A DNA stretch of 64,000 nt. It comes from Mesonia sp. HuA40 (GTDB taxonomy: Bacteria > Bacteroidota > Bacteroidia > Flavobacteriales > Flavobacteriaceae). Numbering within the stretch: position 1 is the stretch's first letter; each line of letters opens with the position of its first letter. Of this stretch, positions 1-7,977 are shown one piece after another. Under the pieces are notes generated by a model, which was given only the letters and a program-made list of their open reading frames with translations, was not told the DNA's origin and ran no database searches. The position numbers were made by a program, and so were the translations under genes. The stretch spans positions 1-64,000 of the forward strand of contig NZ_VRLT01000011.1 of assembly GCF_008017835.1 (NCBI RefSeq). The letters are read 5' to 3'.

Positions 1-149
1 CTATTTCATTCCGCGTTGTGCTTTTCAATTCCACTGTTCTCTTTTTAAGTCAGTTAAATTTTCAAACAGTCGGATTTATCATTTCTCCGTTCCGCTTAAG
101 ATTCCGAGCTATTTTAGGTAACTGGTTATATCGAGTCAAATATACACTT
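1..149. other. left-edge stretch with no assignable gene
   Basis: This stretch lies downstream of the recombinase stop. Two plus-strand frames stay open from the window edge (to about 121 and about 155), so the end of an upstream gene is possible. The translations resemble no family I know. No RNA gene or strong hairpin is visible. Confidence 0.3.
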
Positions 150-1346
150 TTATAGGTTAATATTTCCGGATAAAGATACTTTTTTGGTATCATAGCCTTG
201 TTGATTAAGTTGCTGTAAAGCAGAATCTAATGGGCTTTTTATTTGTAATAACTGCTTACGACTTACGTGCGTATAAATCATTGTGGTTTCTGGTTTACTG
301 TGTCCCAATAATTCTTGTATATAACGCAAGTCTACTCCGGTTTCGAGTAAATGGGTAGCAAAAGAGTGGCGTAGGGTATGTGGGGTTACCGTTTTGGTTA
401 TTTTAGCGCGTAAAACAGCACGCTTTAATGAAGCTCTAACACTGCTAGCTTGATAAGCGTATCCAGAACGGCCTTCAATTAAAAAATGTCGGGGTTGATA
501 AATGTTTAAATAATTATATAATAAAGGTAAAATGGTATCGGCTAATATAACTACGCGGTCTTTGCGTCCCTTGCTGCGATGTATGAAAATTTGTCGACGT
601 TCAATGTTCAAATCGCTTACTCGTAAAGATAGTGCTTCGCCAATTCGTAAACCAGAAGAGTAGAGGAGAGCAAAAATAAACCGATGTTTTAGATTTTTTG
701 TCGCTTGTAATATCCGCAAAACTTCTTGTAAAGATAATACGCTAGGTAATGACTTATTGCGCTTGGGGCGCAAGTGGTTCAAATCTTCCTGTAATTCTAT
801 GTTAAACAAAGCTACATAATGTTTCAATGCACTAATACACTGCCTGTGTGTACTTATAGAAAATTGCTTAGCAGCTATTTCATCTTCTATAAACCGATTA
901 AAATCGGTTAAAACCAAAGCTAAAGGCTCTTTTTTAGTGTAATGTTCAAATTTTAAAACAAAACTGCAGTAAGTGGCCAAGGTACTTTGACTGTAACGCT
1001 TTCCGTGTAAATAATTATAGTACTGTTTTAACCTATTGCGCCCCTCTTGGTTTAAATCGTTTGCATTTACAACTTTTTGCGATTTAGGCTTAGGTTTAGT
1101 TTTTTTTTCAGGAAGCTTAAATCCGCTTAAAGCGCTATAATCTACATAGTGATTCTTTTTGCGAAAATAAGCATACAAATTGGTGCAGGTCTCTGGCTTT
1201 TGTAAAACATAAAAACAACGCTGCGTACTAGAATATTTAACCTTAGCTATCTTCTTGGTATAAGCAATCAATTCGCGATTGTATTCAAAAAAAATACCAA
1301 CGCAATGGGCATCGCGATGAAAAATAGGTTTTAAGGTTATACGCAT
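150..1346 (-). CDS. tyrosine recombinase / integrase (XerC/D-like)
   Basis: Site-specific DNA recombinase of the phage-integrase family, 398 aa. The full catalytic set is visible: Arg234 (GLRIGE), Lys259 (SKGRK), His323 and Arg326 (HTLRH), His349 (LLGHS) and nucleophile Tyr358 (MIYTH). Residues about 100-190 form the SAM-like core-binding domain. An extra N-terminal region of about 90 residues, rich in Lys and aromatic residues, matches the long flavobacterial integrases rather than chromosomal XerC/XerD of about 300 aa. It is therefore probably a mobile-element or integron-like recombinase and not the dif resolvase. The ATG at 1346 is preceded by a 13-bp inverted repeat. No cargo genes are recognisable beside it. 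The exact substrate is unknown. Confidence 0.9.
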   Translation of the reverse strand: MRITLKPIFHRDAHCVGIFFEYNRELIAYTKKIAKVKYSSTQRCFYVLQKPETCTNLYAYFRKKNHYVDYSALSGFKLPEKKTKPKPKSQKVVNANDLNQEGRNRLKQYYNYLHGKRYSQSTLATYCSFVLKFEHYTKKEPLALVLTDFNRFIEDEIAAKQFSISTHRQCISALKHYVALFNIELQEDLNHLRPKRNKSLPSVLSLQEVLRILQATKNLKHRFIFALLYSSGLRIGEALSLRVSDLNIERRQIFIHRSKGRKDRVVILADTILPLLYNYLNIYQPRHFLIEGRSGYAYQASSVRASLKRAVLRAKITKTVTPHTLRHSFATHLLETGVDLRYIQELLGHSKPETTMIYTHVSRKQLLQIKSPLDSALQQLNQQGYDTKKVSLSGNINL

Positions 1347-1745
1347 TTTGTTTTAATTTTATTAACCTTACAATTTAACAATAATAAAATTAAAGAATCA
1401 CTATTACGCTTTAAAAAATTGTTTAAACGTTGTTTTTATCTTATTAAATGCATATTATTTATAATTTAATCAATTGCGTGTTGCACTGGTTTTAATGAAC
1501 TAGAGTAGAGGAATGATTGAGATTATTTAAGGTTAAACCGGATTTTTGAGAAGCTAGTTTGCTTGTTTATTGGGTAATAATATTATGCCGATTGAATAAA
1601 TTTCATAGGTTAAACCGAATTAAAAGCTTGAAGCCGATTTTTTTAAAGTACGTCTCGAAGAATAAAATTCAGCTTAAAAGTTCAATCTGTGAAATGACGT
1701 GTATGTTTTAAGGCCACTTGTTTCATTGAGATGAATAGAAAGAAT
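1347..1745. other. gene-free AT-rich region between two integrase loci
   Basis: About 400 bp with no credible reading frame on either strand. It holds the inverted repeat at 1352-1394 and an 11-bp direct repeat (AGGTTAAACCG) at 1530-1540 and 1607-1617. It looks like decayed mobile-element DNA or a regulatory or att region. Confidence 0.5.
1352..1394. repeat. 13-bp perfect inverted repeat upstream of the recombinase start
   Basis: Arms at 1352-1364 and 1382-1394 are exact reverse complements, separated by 17 bases. They begin 6 bases upstream of the recombinase ATG. The pair could be an operator for autoregulation or a 5'-leader hairpin. Both arms are pure A/T, so chance is a real alternative. 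Confidence 0.4.
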
Positions 1746-1985
1746 CTATCCAGATAAAACCCTTAATAATTTCAAGCTGAAAAAATAGTAGAAAAGCGAA
1801 TACAGATCTTCAAAATCAGGGTGAGTAATTTTTGGTAACTGCTTAAGCAGATCCCAATCAGATAAAGTAGAATGCGAAATAGTTTTCCGTCTAATCTTTT
1901 TTTCGTGAAACAATCTTAATTTCACCGGATATTTATTTTCTTTATTAGGTTTTTCAGTCTTGCTTAGTAGGATGGAGGCTTTCAT
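1746..1985 (-). pseudogene. truncated integrase, N-terminal arm-binding domain only
   Basis: A 79-aa frame. Its first 45 or so residues resemble the arm-type DNA-binding domain (Arm-DNA-bind_5) that opens Bacteroidota tyrosine integrases: a beta-rich stretch with Lys-rich strands ending near SDWD. The core-binding and catalytic domains are absent, and the final 20 or so residues look like out-of-family sequence before the stop. Three tandem 11-bp repeats directly precede the ATG, as at arm sites of such integrases. The tRNA-His 3' end lies about 140 bp away, a classic integration target. I infer a relic of an integrated element. The alternative is a short excisionase-like protein, which I consider less likely. 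Confidence 0.6.
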
Positions 1986-2018
1986 TTTTCGTAAACTTTT
2001 CGTAAACTTTTCGTAAAT
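1986..2018. repeat. three tandem 11-bp repeats (arm-type sites?)
   Basis: The unit TTTTCGTAAAC occurs at 1986-1996 and 1997-2007, and with one change (final T) at 2008-2018. The array abuts the start codon of the integrase fragment. Tandem short repeats in this position are typical arm-binding sites of Bacteroidota tyrosine integrases, and they may also let the protein repress its own promoter. That function is inferred. Confidence 0.65.
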
Positions 2019-2086
2019 ATATTATACAAAAATACCCTTTTTTACCCTATTTATTCACGTGCACCCGAAAATTAAAAAAGTATAAA

Positions 2087-2117
2087 AACAAAAAAACCCT
2101 ACTATTAGTAGGGTTTT
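2087..2117 (-). terminator. terminator downstream of tRNA-His
   Basis: Inverted repeat with arms 2094-2104 and 2106-2116 (AAACCCTACTA and its complement). On the minus strand a run of T follows. It sits just past the tRNA 3' end. Confidence 0.75.
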
Positions 2118-2122
2118 GCTAG

Positions 2123-2198
2123 GGGTGGAAGATCGGTCTCGAACCGACGACCTCCTGAACCACAATCAGGCGCTCTAACCAACTGAGCTACAACCACC
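2123..2198 (-). tRNA. tRNA-His (GTG)
   Basis: Read on the minus strand it forms a cloverleaf with D-arm TAGCTCAGTTGG, anticodon loop TTGTGGT (anticodon GTG) and T-arm loop TTCGAGA. An extra 5' G (G-1) opposite C73 fits tRNA-His identity. CCA is not fully encoded. The acceptor stem as read has two adjacent T-T oppositions (positions 5-68 and 6-67). The tRNA has its own promoter and terminator. Its 3' end faces the integrase remnant. Confidence 0.93.
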
Positions 2199-2213
2199 AT
2201 TTGTTTGCGGGTG

Positions 2214-2244
2214 CAAATCTAAAAAATAATATCCATTCTGCCAA
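2214..2244 (-). promoter_or_regulatory. tRNA-His promoter
   Basis: The -7 box TAGATTTG is at 2214-2221 (minus strand) and TTG at 2242-2244, with a 20-base spacer. Immediately downstream comes a GC-rich leader, CACCCGCAAAC, shared exactly with the tRNA-Met gene. Confidence 0.7.
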
Positions 2245-2256
2245 GAAAAAAATGTA

Positions 2257-2973
2257 TTAAATTAAATCGAAAGCAGAATTTACAGCGATGGGTCTGTCGC
2301 TGGTAAAGCCTTCGGCATAATCGGTGCCAATTAGTCTACCTAAATTTTGAGCTCTATAGGTCACACTGTCAAGAAAATTGGTGCTAGATATAGGTGTTTC
2401 GGGCTCATTGGCATGGGCTTGGTAAAACTGTGAACCGTAAGCTTTTACTGCCTTAATTTTTGTTTCAATGTGAGCTCCAATATCTAGAATTATATCGGGC
2501 GTTATTTCCTGCCATTGTATATAATGCAAGACCAAACGCGGGCGCCAAGCGGTTTGAGGTTTACCTTCCCAATGGGTTTCAATTTTGCGTAACCCGCTTA
2601 AAAAGCAGGCGTCACTTACCAGTTTGCTTCCCTTTCCGTGGTCTATATGTCGGTCTCTTATAGCGTTGCAAAAAACAATTTCTGGCTGAAAAGCTCGAAT
2701 TTGTTTAATTACTTCTAGTTGATTGTCTTTGTTATTGGTGAAAAAACCATCGCTAAAACCTAAGTTATGTCGGTAACTTACACCTAACAAATCGGCTGCA
2801 GCTTGTGCTTCTTGAGCACGAAGCTCAGCACTTCCTCGAGTACCTAATTCACCTCGGGTTAAATCTACAATTCCTACTTTTTTACCGGCTGCAATCTCTT
2901 TGGCTAAAGTGCCACTACAACCCAGCTCTACATCATCGGGATGGGCTCCGAATGCTAATATATCTAATTTCAT
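2257..2973 (-). CDS. bshB1: bacillithiol biosynthesis deacetylase BshB1
   Basis: Zinc-dependent deacetylase of the PIG-L/LmbE family, 238 aa. It removes the acetyl group from GlcNAc-malate, the second step of bacillithiol synthesis, in the cytoplasm. The N-terminal AHPDD motif gives His11, Asp13 and Asp14. His112 in the RHIDHG motif is the third expected zinc ligand. Length and the conserved LTRGELGTRG segment fit BshB1 rather than other LmbE proteins. It overlaps the stop of the antiporter gene by 4 bp (ATGA), so the two are translationally coupled. bshA and bshC are not in this window. Confidence 0.93.
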   Translation of the reverse strand: MKLDILAFGAHPDDVELGCSGTLAKEIAAGKKVGIVDLTRGELGTRGSAELRAQEAQAAADLLGVSYRHNLGFSDGFFTNNKDNQLEVIKQIRAFQPEIVFCNAIRDRHIDHGKGSKLVSDACFLSGLRKIETHWEGKPQTAWRPRLVLHYIQWQEITPDIILDIGAHIETKIKAVKAYGSQFYQAHANEPETPISSTNFLDSVTYRAQNLGRLIGTDYAEGFTSDRPIAVNSAFDLI

Positions 2974-4454
2974 GCGAGGCTTGTTTTATTATTTTTAAGT
3001 TGTCTTATTTTTATATTTAATGCGGCAAATAATAACGTCATAAACGGACTTAAGTAATTGAAAATGGCATAGGTGAAGTAACTCAATACAGGAACACCTA
3101 AAACACCACTATGGTAGGCTCCGCAAGTATTCCAAGGGATTAGCACAGAGGTAACTGTAGCAGAATCTTCTAACGTACGGCTTAGGTTTTCTGGCGCTAA
3201 GCCTTTGTCTTTATAAGCTTTAGCAAACATTTTACCAGGAACCACAATAGCTAAGTATTGGTCTGATGCGGTTACATTCAGGGCTAAACAACTTATAACG
3301 GTGCTGCTAAACAATCCAAAGGTTGAGTGAAACAAGTTGAGCAAAGCTTTGCTTATTCTACTTAAAGCCCCAATGGCATCCATTATTCCACCAAAAGTCA
3401 TAGCACAAATAATTAGCCAAATGGTACCGAGCATACCATACATTCCGCCCGAAGAAAATAAATCGTTTAAAGCGGTGTAGTCGGTGGGTACTTGTACACT
3501 CACAGTGATCGAGTCAATAATTCCGCGATAAGCGCTAGAAATACTCAAAACATCGGTTCCGGCAATTTGATTTAAAACGTGGGGTTGAAAAAAAATGCTA
3601 GCTAGCGCTGCCAGGAGAGTTCCCAACAATAAAGCTACTAATGGGGGTGTTTTTTTAATAATTAAAAAGACTACCAAAAGAGGTACGGCAAATAACCACG
3701 GACTAATGGTAAAAGCGCTATCTATCGCATTCAATATTTTTTGGGTATTTACTTGATCGGGGGTGTCTAAATTTAAACCGATTATAATAAAGACAATTAA
3801 AGTGATTATTATAGAAGGTACAGTGGTGTAAAGCATATACCTAATATGGGTAAACAAATCTGTACCAGCCATAGCGGGGGCCAAGTTGGTAGTATCACTT
3901 AATGGAGATAACTTGTCACCAAAATAAGCTCCGCTTAGTATGGCACCAGCCGTCATTCCTAAAGATATGCCTAATGCCTCAGATATGCCTATTAAGGCAA
4001 TACCAACCGTAGCAGAGGTGGTCCAGCTACTTCCTGTGGCAACAGAAATAATGGAGCAAATCACCACGCAGGCTGCCAAAAATATGCTGGGGTTTAATAA
4101 TTGCAATCCGTAGTAAATCATACTAGGAATAATACCGCTAACCAACCAAGTACCCGATAGGGCGCCAACCATAAGCAGAATCAAAATTGGGCCAGAGGTA
4201 GATTTGATGTTTTGCGCTACTTCTTCTACCATAGTTTTGTAAGATACACGGTTAAAATATCCTACGATAGCCGCAACCGCAGCCCCCATAAGGAGAATAA
4301 ATTGATTGGACCCGTCTAGCGCACTATCTCCATAAACATAAACGTTGTAAGCGAGCATGCCTATTAATGCAAAGACAGGCAAAAGTGCCTGTCCTAGACT
4401 CAAATTATTTTCAATAATGTGTTGGTTATTCGGATCAGATGATTGGGTGTCCAT
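2970..4454 (-). CDS. nhaC: Na+/H+ antiporter, NhaC family
   Basis: Inner-membrane sodium/proton exchanger, 494 aa with about 11-12 hydrophobic segments. Family-typical stretches are visible: ATGSSWTTSATVG near residue 140 and SGAYFGDKLSPLSDTTNLAP near residue 175. It is the first gene of a two-gene operon with bshB1. The pairing of ion homeostasis with thiol synthesis has no obvious logic and may just be co-transcription. An 8-bp perfect hairpin with an AAAG loop (4375-4394) lies within codons about 20-27. The substrate (Na+ alone, or malate/lactate with Na+) cannot be told from sequence. Confidence 0.9.
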   Translation of the reverse strand: MDTQSSDPNNQHIIENNLSLGQALLPVFALIGMLAYNVYVYGDSALDGSNQFILLMGAAVAAIVGYFNRVSYKTMVEEVAQNIKSTSGPILILLMVGALSGTWLVSGIIPSMIYYGLQLLNPSIFLAACVVICSIISVATGSSWTTSATVGIALIGISEALGISLGMTAGAILSGAYFGDKLSPLSDTTNLAPAMAGTDLFTHIRYMLYTTVPSIIITLIVFIIIGLNLDTPDQVNTQKILNAIDSAFTISPWLFAVPLLVVFLIIKKTPPLVALLLGTLLAALASIFFQPHVLNQIAGTDVLSISSAYRGIIDSITVSVQVPTDYTALNDLFSSGGMYGMLGTIWLIICAMTFGGIMDAIGALSRISKALLNLFHSTFGLFSSTVISCLALNVTASDQYLAIVVPGKMFAKAYKDKGLAPENLSRTLEDSATVTSVLIPWNTCGAYHSGVLGVPVLSYFTYAIFNYLSPFMTLLFAALNIKIRQLKNNKTSLA

Positions 4455-4531
4455 TTTTTTTACTGGCTTTAAAGCGAATTAAGGCTAGTAAAGTAAACAA
4501 TTTTTTAATAATTATTTGCGCTTAATATTAA

Positions 4532-5755
4532 TTAATTTGCATTTAGTAAATCAGAGGCTACTATGCCGCTGGCTTCCAGACACTTTTTAATGCCATCCCA
4601 ACTTTGTGTAATGCTATGATCTAAACCAATAGAAAAACGCACCAAACCGTTGCTTAAGCCCATGGCTGTTTGTTCCTCTTCAGGAATTTCTGACGAAGTT
4701 GATTTTCCGGGAGCGCTGAATAGCGTTCGGTAAAATCCTAAACTTACCGCTAAATCTCCTAAGTTATAAGCTTGCATCATTTCTAGAAAAACATTGGCTT
4801 TTTCAAAACTTCCTACATCAACCGTAAGCATCCCCCCAAAACCAAAATCACTGTAATGTTTTGCCTTAAAATAGGAATGACTTTTATGTGATGCTAAACC
4901 AGGATAAACCGTTTTTAAGCCTAAGCTTTCAAATTTTTTGGCCAAAAAAAGTGCGTTTTTGCTATGTTGTTGAATACGTACCGGTAGCGTTCTTAAATTC
5001 TTGAGTATAGAAGCGGCACGTAGACTATCTAAAGTAGCTCCCAGTAACATGGCAGCACCTTGATTTACATCACGTAAACTCAGTATAAATTCTTGCTTAG
5101 CACAAATCACTCCGCCTAAAGTGTCACTACTTCCATTTATGTACTTGGTAAGGGAGTGAATCACCACATCGGCACCCATTTGGGCGGGACAAAAAGATAA
5201 AGGAGAAAAAGTGTTGTCTATCACCAATTTTAAATTATACTTCTTTGCGATGACATTTAGAGCATCTATATGAGCTACTTCTAGTAGTGGATTACTCAGC
5301 GTTTCGGCATACAGAACTTTTGTTTGTGGGGTAATGCTGGCTTCTACCTCTTGTAAATTTGTAATATCTACAAAGCGCGTTTTTATACCTAAGCCTGGCA
5401 TAAAGTTCTTCATGAACGCATAAGTACCTCCATACACGGTACGACTACTTACCACCTCATCTCCTTGCTGGCAAAGTTGCAACAAAACAGCGGTAATTGC
5501 ACCCATGCCACTAGCGGTAACCAAGGCATCCTCGGTACCCTCCATGCGAGCGAGTGCTTGTTCAAGATAAGATAGAGTAGGATTGGCGTGTCGAGAATAT
5601 AAAAATAAGCCTTCGGTTTTGCCTTCAAAGGTTTCAAACATTTCTTGTGGGTTGCGAAACCTAAACGTGCTCGAGTCGGCTATAGGCGGATTAACCCCGC
5701 GGTCTTGAGTAGCTAATTGTAGCTCCTGTAATGCAATTCCTGGATGATGCTTCAT
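4532..5755 (-). CDS. Cys/Met-metabolism PLP enzyme (methionine gamma-lyase / cystathionine gamma-synthase type)
   Basis: PLP-dependent trans-sulfuration enzyme, 407 aa, the usual length. Lys204 in the SLTKYINGSSD motif is the Schiff-base lysine. YSRHANPT (residues 53-60) contributes the Tyr and Arg that bind the cofactor phosphate of the partner subunit. Family members act as tetramers on methionine, cystathionine or homocysteine derivatives. It is divergent from an Lrp/AsnC regulator with an Lrp-like box between them, which favours amino-acid-responsive control and a catabolic role such as methionine gamma-lyase. Reaction specificity cannot be fixed from motifs alone. Confidence 0.85.
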   Translation of the reverse strand: MKHHPGIALQELQLATQDRGVNPPIADSSTFRFRNPQEMFETFEGKTEGLFLYSRHANPTLSYLEQALARMEGTEDALVTASGMGAITAVLLQLCQQGDEVVSSRTVYGGTYAFMKNFMPGLGIKTRFVDITNLQEVEASITPQTKVLYAETLSNPLLEVAHIDALNVIAKKYNLKLVIDNTFSPLSFCPAQMGADVVIHSLTKYINGSSDTLGGVICAKQEFILSLRDVNQGAAMLLGATLDSLRAASILKNLRTLPVRIQQHSKNALFLAKKFESLGLKTVYPGLASHKSHSYFKAKHYSDFGFGGMLTVDVGSFEKANVFLEMMQAYNLGDLAVSLGFYRTLFSAPGKSTSSEIPEEEQTAMGLSNGLVRFSIGLDHSITQSWDGIKKCLEASGIVASDLLNAN

Positions 5756-5857
5756 AGTGCAATGTATTTTATAATAAAATTAAAGATAAATCAAGCTTAA
5801 ATGATTTACTATAGGTATTATTTTATTTAGTATAAAATTCGATAAAAACATAATTTA

Positions 5858-5872
5858 TAGAATATTATTCTG
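5858..5872. promoter_or_regulatory. Lrp-type operator
   Basis: The 15-mer TAGAATATTATTCTG fits every position of the E. coli Lrp consensus YAGHAWATTWTDCTR. Its core AGAATATTATTCT is a perfect palindrome about a central T. It lies between the divergent PLP-enzyme and Lrp/AsnC genes, 44 bases upstream of the regulator start. Confidence 0.6.
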
Positions 5873-5915
5873 TATTTTTAATTTTTTACGGATTAAAACG
5901 GAATAAAATAAACTT

Positions 5916-6377
5916 ATGCTCGATACTACTGATAAAAACCTGTTGGCCTTACTGCAACAAGATGCTAAACAAACCATTAAAAGTTTAGCATTTAAATTGA
6001 GCCTTTCGGTCACCGCGGTGCACGAACGGATTAAAAAACTGGAGAGAAATCAGACCATCACCCAATATGTAGCTTTGATCGATAAAAATCGCGTCAACAA
6101 AAGTTTTATGGTACTTTGTCATCTAAAACTCAATGAACATACCCGCGAAAATATAAAGCGCTTTGAAAAAGAGGTAACACAATTACCCGAGGTGATGGAG
6201 TGTTATCACGTGAGCGGAGATTATGATTTTATACTAAAAATTCTGGTGAAAGATATGCCTGCTTATCGCCAATTTTTAGTCGATAAACTTACTGCTTTGA
6301 GTGGCATAGGAAGTACGCAAAGTACTTTTGTTATAGATGAAGTGAAAGAGACTACGCAAATTGCTTTGACTTATTAA
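5916..6377 (+). CDS. Lrp/AsnC family transcriptional regulator
   Basis: DNA-binding regulator, 153 aa, standard length. An N-terminal winged helix-turn-helix spans residues about 4-55 (LLQQDAKQTIKSLA, then VTAVHERIKKL as recognition helix). The C-terminal RAM/AsnC ligand-binding domain includes the GDYDFILKI strand. Such proteins form octamers that sense amino acids. It is transcribed away from the PLP enzyme, which it probably controls along with itself. A perfect Lrp-like box lies in the shared promoter region. Confidence 0.9.
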   Translation: MLDTTDKNLLALLQQDAKQTIKSLAFKLSLSVTAVHERIKKLERNQTITQYVALIDKNRVNKSFMVLCHLKLNEHTRENIKRFEKEVTQLPEVMECYHVSGDYDFILKILVKDMPAYRQFLVDKLTALSGIGSTQSTFVIDEVKETTQIALTY

Positions 6378-6517
6378 AATAAATTCAGAACAATTAAACC
6401 GAGTGCTGCGCTAACAGAGCAAGGGAATTTTATTTGAAGGGTGACAAATTTGAATTTTAGGAAAGTTTATAACCAAAAACATCGCTTTAATCAAAAAACA
6501 AATAATAAGCCGCTAAC

Positions 6518-6547
6518 TTGGTCATTCTTGTAGATGTTGTATTTTTG
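6518..6547 (+). promoter_or_regulatory. lpdA promoter
   Basis: TTG at 6518-6520, 19-base spacer, then TATTTTTG at 6540-6547. This matches the Bacteroidota housekeeping promoter. The start codon follows 29 bases later. Confidence 0.75.
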
Positions 6548-6576
6548 TAATCGTTTAAAAAAACCACAAAAAAATT

Positions 6577-7977
6577 ATGAACACGTACGATGTTGTTGTT
6601 ATTGGGTCTGGACCTGGAGGTTATGTTGCCGCTATTCGTTGCGCACAACTAGGGCTAAAGACGGCCATTATAGAAAAATATGCTACTAAAGGTGGTACTT
6701 GCCTTAATGTAGGTTGTATCCCTTCAAAAGCATTGCTAGATTCATCACATCACTATGAAGATGCCATTAAGCACTTCGAAGAGCATGGAATTGAAATCGC
6801 TGGAGAGGTGAAAATGAATCTTGAAAAAATGATGGCGAGAAAAAATACCGTTGTGGAGCAAACCACCAAGGGTATTGATTTCTTGATGGATAAAAATAAA
6901 ATAGACACTTACCAAGGAATAGGCTCTTTTAAAGATAAAAATCATATAATTATTAAAGGTGAAGAAGAGGTAACTATTGAAGCCAAAAATACCATTATTG
7001 CCACCGGTAGTAAACCAGCTAGCTTACCTTTTATTGAGATAGATAAAGAAAGAATTATTACCTCTACCGAGGCGCTAAAAATGAAAGAAGTGCCTAAACA
7101 CCTCTTGGTTATTGGGGGCGGTGTGATTGGTTTAGAGTTGGGTCAAGTATATAAAAGACTTGGGGCAGAAGTTACCGTAATTGAGTACATGGACAGGATC
7201 ATACCTACTATGGATAAAGCTCAAAGTAAAGAGCTTATGAAAGTGCTTAAAAAGCAAAAAACAAAATTTGCACTTTCGCACCAAGTTACTGCCGTAGAAA
7301 ATAAAGGTGATGAAGTAGTGGTAAAAGCCAAAGACAAGAAAGGTAACGAAGTAGAATTTAAAGGTGATTATTGCTTAGTTTCTGTGGGAAGAAAGCCTTT
7401 TACAGCTGGTTTAAACGCAGAAGCTGCAGGTGTAAAATTGAACGATAGAGGCCAAGTTGAAGTGAATGAAAACTTGCAAACTAACGTAAGCAATATTTAT
7501 GCGATAGGCGATGTGGTAAAAGGAGCAATGCTGGCACATAAGGCCGAAGAAGAGGGTACTTTTGTAGCCGAAGTAATTGCTGGTCAAAAACCACATATCA
7601 ATTACAACCTTATTCCAGGAGTGGTTTATACCTGGCCAGAGGTTGCTTCTGTAGGAAAAACCGAAGAGCAATTAAAAGAGGAAAATGTAAACTATGCCAG
7701 TGGGCAATTCCCTATGCGTGCCTTGGGTAGATCACGAGCAAGTGGAGATATCGATGGATTTGTGAAAATCTTAACCGATAAAGAAACAGATGAGGTGCTA
7801 GGGGTGCATATGGTTGGCGCACGCGCAGCAGATTTAATTGCCGAAGCTGTTACCGCAATGGAGTTTAGAGCTAGTGCAGAGGATATTTCAAGAATGAGTC
7901 ACGCGCATCCCACCTATGCAGAAGCAGTAAAAGAAGCTGCACTTGCCGCAACTGGCGATAGAGCTTTGCATGTTTAG
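6577..7977 (+). CDS. lpdA: dihydrolipoyl dehydrogenase (E3)
   Basis: FAD-dependent E3 component of 2-oxoacid dehydrogenase complexes. It reoxidises lipoyl groups and reduces NAD+. It has 466 aa, the standard length. The FAD-binding GSGPGG motif lies at residues 10-15 and the redox disulfide Cys42/Cys47 in GGTCLNVGCIPSK. The NAD-binding GGGVIGLELG lies near residue 180. The catalytic His444-Glu449 pair is in HAHPTYAEA. It is monocistronic, with its own promoter and a strong terminator. Confidence 0.96.
   Translation: MNTYDVVVIGSGPGGYVAAIRCAQLGLKTAIIEKYATKGGTCLNVGCIPSKALLDSSHHYEDAIKHFEEHGIEIAGEVKMNLEKMMARKNTVVEQTTKGIDFLMDKNKIDTYQGIGSFKDKNHIIIKGEEEVTIEAKNTIIATGSKPASLPFIEIDKERIITSTEALKMKEVPKHLLVIGGGVIGLELGQVYKRLGAEVTVIEYMDRIIPTMDKAQSKELMKVLKKQKTKFALSHQVTAVENKGDEVVVKAKDKKGNEVEFKGDYCLVSVGRKPFTAGLNAEAAGVKLNDRGQVEVNENLQTNVSNIYAIGDVVKGAMLAHKAEEEGTFVAEVIAGQKPHINYNLIPGVVYTWPEVASVGKTEEQLKEENVNYASGQFPMRALGRSRASGDIDGFVKILTDKETDEVLGVHMVGARAADLIAEAVTAMEFRASAEDISRMSHAHPTYAEAVKEAALAATGDRALHV

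Noticed and set aside
1-149. possible integron attC or cassette remnant beside the recombinase
   Set aside because: A GTTAAAT (GTTRRRY-like) core is present near base 53, but no paired RYYYAAC core with imperfect palindrome is found, and the recombinase lacks a visible integron-specific insert. Not enough for a call.
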